From: Bacillota bacterium | GTDB lineage: Bacteria > Bacillota > Clostridia > Christensenellales > Borkfalkiaceae | Direction of reading: 5' to 3' | DNA length: 33,401 bases | Assembly: GCA_019423125.1 (NCBI GenBank) | Contig: JAHZBZ010000016.1 | Span: 1-33,401 of the forward strand | Shown here: positions 32,240 through 33,401 of the stretch, piece by piece | Numbering within the stretch: position 1 is the stretch's first letter | How the letters are laid out: each line of letters starts with the position of its first letter | Notes under the pieces: model-generated | What the model was told of the DNA's origin: nothing | The model's input: only the letters and a program-made list of their open reading frames with translations | Databases searched by the model: none | Translations under genes and position numbers: made by a program

Positions 32240-33187
32240 ATGAATTGTCTCTTTATCTACAATCCTGTCAGCGGCAGGGGAAAGATCGACAAAAAACTTG
32301 ATCGCATCGTGCGCTCGCTCTCGGCGCGATTTGACAAGGTGGATGTCTACCGCACGCAATGCGCGGGAGACATGACGCAGGCGGTCGGGAAAAATGCAGA
32401 AAAATACGATGCGATCGTCTTTTCGGGCGGAGACGGCTCCTTCAACGAGGCGGTGCAGGGGCTCGCGTCGGCGCGGCGCGTGCCGTTGTTCGGCTATATC
32501 CCGAGCGGAACGGTCAACGACGTCGCGCGTTCGCTCGGCATCCCCAAAAGCCTGCGCGGCGCGCTCAAGGTCATCCGCACGGGCAAAAGCGAGCATATCG
32601 ACTGCATGAAAGTCAACGACCGCCTCGCGATGTACATCTGTGCGGCGGGTATCTTCACGTCCGTGCCGTATACGACGCCGCAGGCGCAGAAAAAGATGAT
32701 CGGAAAGCTCGCCTACGCGGTGGAGGGCATCCGCAAGGATCTGTTTTTCGAGCCGTTCGACGTCACCGTATCGGACGGCACGCGCACGGAGACTACACAG
32801 ACCGCCTTTGTCGTCATCGTCAACGGAAGGTATGTCGCGGGCATGCCGCTCAACGGAGGCGCGAGCATGACGGACGGAAAAATCGAATGCGCGGTCATCC
32901 GTCAGCGCAAAAAGCCGGGGTTTTGGCGCAGGATCCGTGTCATTCTCTCGCTCGCGCACCTGTTTTTGCTCGGCTACCGCGTCAAGGAAAAGATGATCAC
33001 CCGATTTTCGGGCAGCCGCATCGAAGTGCACGCCGAGGAGGGGGTGCGCTGGACGTATGACGGGGAGTGCGGCGATACGGGCGATATCATCGTCGAGGTG
33101 CTTCCGGGGTTTGTGAATATGATCGTACCGGGGAAATTTGCGTCAAGCGTTTCTCGCAAAAGAGATGCTGCGAAACGCTTGAAATGA
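32240..33187 (+). CDS. diacylglycerol kinase-family lipid kinase
   Basis: The 315-residue protein belongs to the DagK/YegS/sphingosine kinase family: FIYNPVSGRGK at the N-terminus, the nucleotide motif FSGGDGSFNEAVQGL near 60-76, IPSGTVNDVARSLGIP near 90-105, and the C-terminal DGECGDTG acidic motif. It phosphorylates diacylglycerol or a related lipid at the membrane. The family's usual end is near residue 298 (VNMIVPGKF). The last 14 or so residues here (SSVSRKRDAAKRLK) are encoded by the first hairpin of a repeat unit that begins inside the gene. It is transcribed divergently from tetR. Confidence 0.9.
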   Translation: MNCLFIYNPVSGRGKIDKKLDRIVRSLSARFDKVDVYRTQCAGDMTQAVGKNAEKYDAIVFSGGDGSFNEAVQGLASARRVPLFGYIPSGTVNDVARSLGIPKSLRGALKVIRTGKSEHIDCMKVNDRLAMYICAAGIFTSVPYTTPQAQKKMIGKLAYAVEGIRKDLFFEPFDVTVSDGTRTETTQTAFVVIVNGRYVAGMPLNGGASMTDGKIECAVIRQRKKPGFWRRIRVILSLAHLFLLGYRVKEKMITRFSGSRIEVHAEEGVRWTYDGECGDTGDIIVEVLPGFVNMIVPGKFASSVSRKRDAAKRLK

Positions 33188-33344
33188 AAGGGAAACCGCC
33201 GCAGCCTTTGGCTGTCGGCGGTTTCCCCCTCTGCGAAAATATTTGAGGGCTCTCTTATTATCGAAATTTTCGCATTCACCCCTTTCCTCTGCGCCGCTTT
33301 TGCGGCGTAAGGGGAAAAAGCAAAAAGCGTGGTTTTTGCTTTTT
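33143..33344 (+). repeat. modular hairpin-repeat unit overlapping the kinase 3' end
   Basis: P1 is an 11-bp stem TCAAGCGTTTC/GAAACGCTTGA (33143-33153 with 33172-33182) that codes for the C-terminus of the preceding protein. P2 has CCGCCG/CGGCGG arms, P3 is GCGAAAAT/ATTTTCGC, then ATTCACCCC, P4 with CGCCGC/GCGGCG arms, and P5 is AAAAAGCAAAAA/TTTTTGCTTTTT with loop GCGTGG. Confidence 0.85.
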
Positions 33345-33401
33345 CGAAAAAAGTTCACGAAAATCTCGGCGAGCTGACGCCTGCGATTTTCCGTGATTTT
33401 T
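33345..33401 (+). repeat. start of a further hairpin-repeat unit
   Basis: TTCAC, then P1 with outer arms GAAAATC/GATTTTC and inner GGCG/CGCC around AGCTGA, then CGTGATTTT at the window edge. The repeat array continues beyond the window. Confidence 0.8.

Overview
The window looks like a chromosomal segment of a Gram-positive, GC-rich member of the Bacillota (Clostridia side). Evidence: AGGAGG-type ribosome binding sites, near-consensus TTGACA-N17-TATAAT promoters, a perfect HrcA/CIRCE operator, an FMN riboswitch in front of the riboflavin transporter ribU, and the Bacillota order dprA-topA-trmFO-(xerC)-hslV-hslU. Here xerC and the usual trailing codY are absent. An uncultured gut lineage is plausible, but no lower rank can be fixed from the sequence.

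Layout. 1-1480: non-coding hairpin repeats and AT-rich elements. 1528-1959: small membrane protein. 2095-3615: an AT-rich island with its own promoter, a radical SAM/SPASM peptide maturase and a 35-residue Cys-containing peptide directly behind it. This is a compact candidate RiPP system of a type I do not recognise. 3630-6687: divergent ychF and argS. 6742-12278: dprA, topA, then trmFO-hslV under a strong promoter with CIRCE. 12279-14483: 2.2 kb of tandem hairpin repeats and AT-rich elements separating hslV from hslU. 14484-15791: hslU, then another repeat cluster. 16563-18581: hisS, an RseC/MucC-like protein and thioredoxin. 18691-19941: glyA. 20108-21011: FMN riboswitch and ribU. 21096-23288: tsaE-tsaB-rimI-alpha/beta hydrolase. 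23314-26114: a membrane-anchored MurF-like ligase and a Ddl-like ligase. 26208-27416: icd. 27498-30119: an SF2 helicase with two C-terminal membrane helices. 30192-31994 (minus): TetR regulator and a GT4-type glycosyltransferase, divergent from a diacylglycerol-kinase-family gene at 32240-33187, whose 3' end runs into another repeat.

Genes that work together: HslV and HslU form one protease although physically separated here; TsaE and TsaB act in t6A tRNA modification; the MurF-like and Ddl-like proteins act at the D-Ala-D-Ala step of peptidoglycan synthesis; glycosyltransferase, TetR and lipid kinase suggest a glycolipid/diacylglycerol theme (inference).

The two most unusual signals are: (1) a family of about 190-bp modular repeats built from five consecutive hairpins, whose stems differ between copies but remain paired while the loops (AGCTGA; AGGGCACGCC or similar; RYGTGR) stay constant; and (2) the radical SAM plus mini-peptide cassette.
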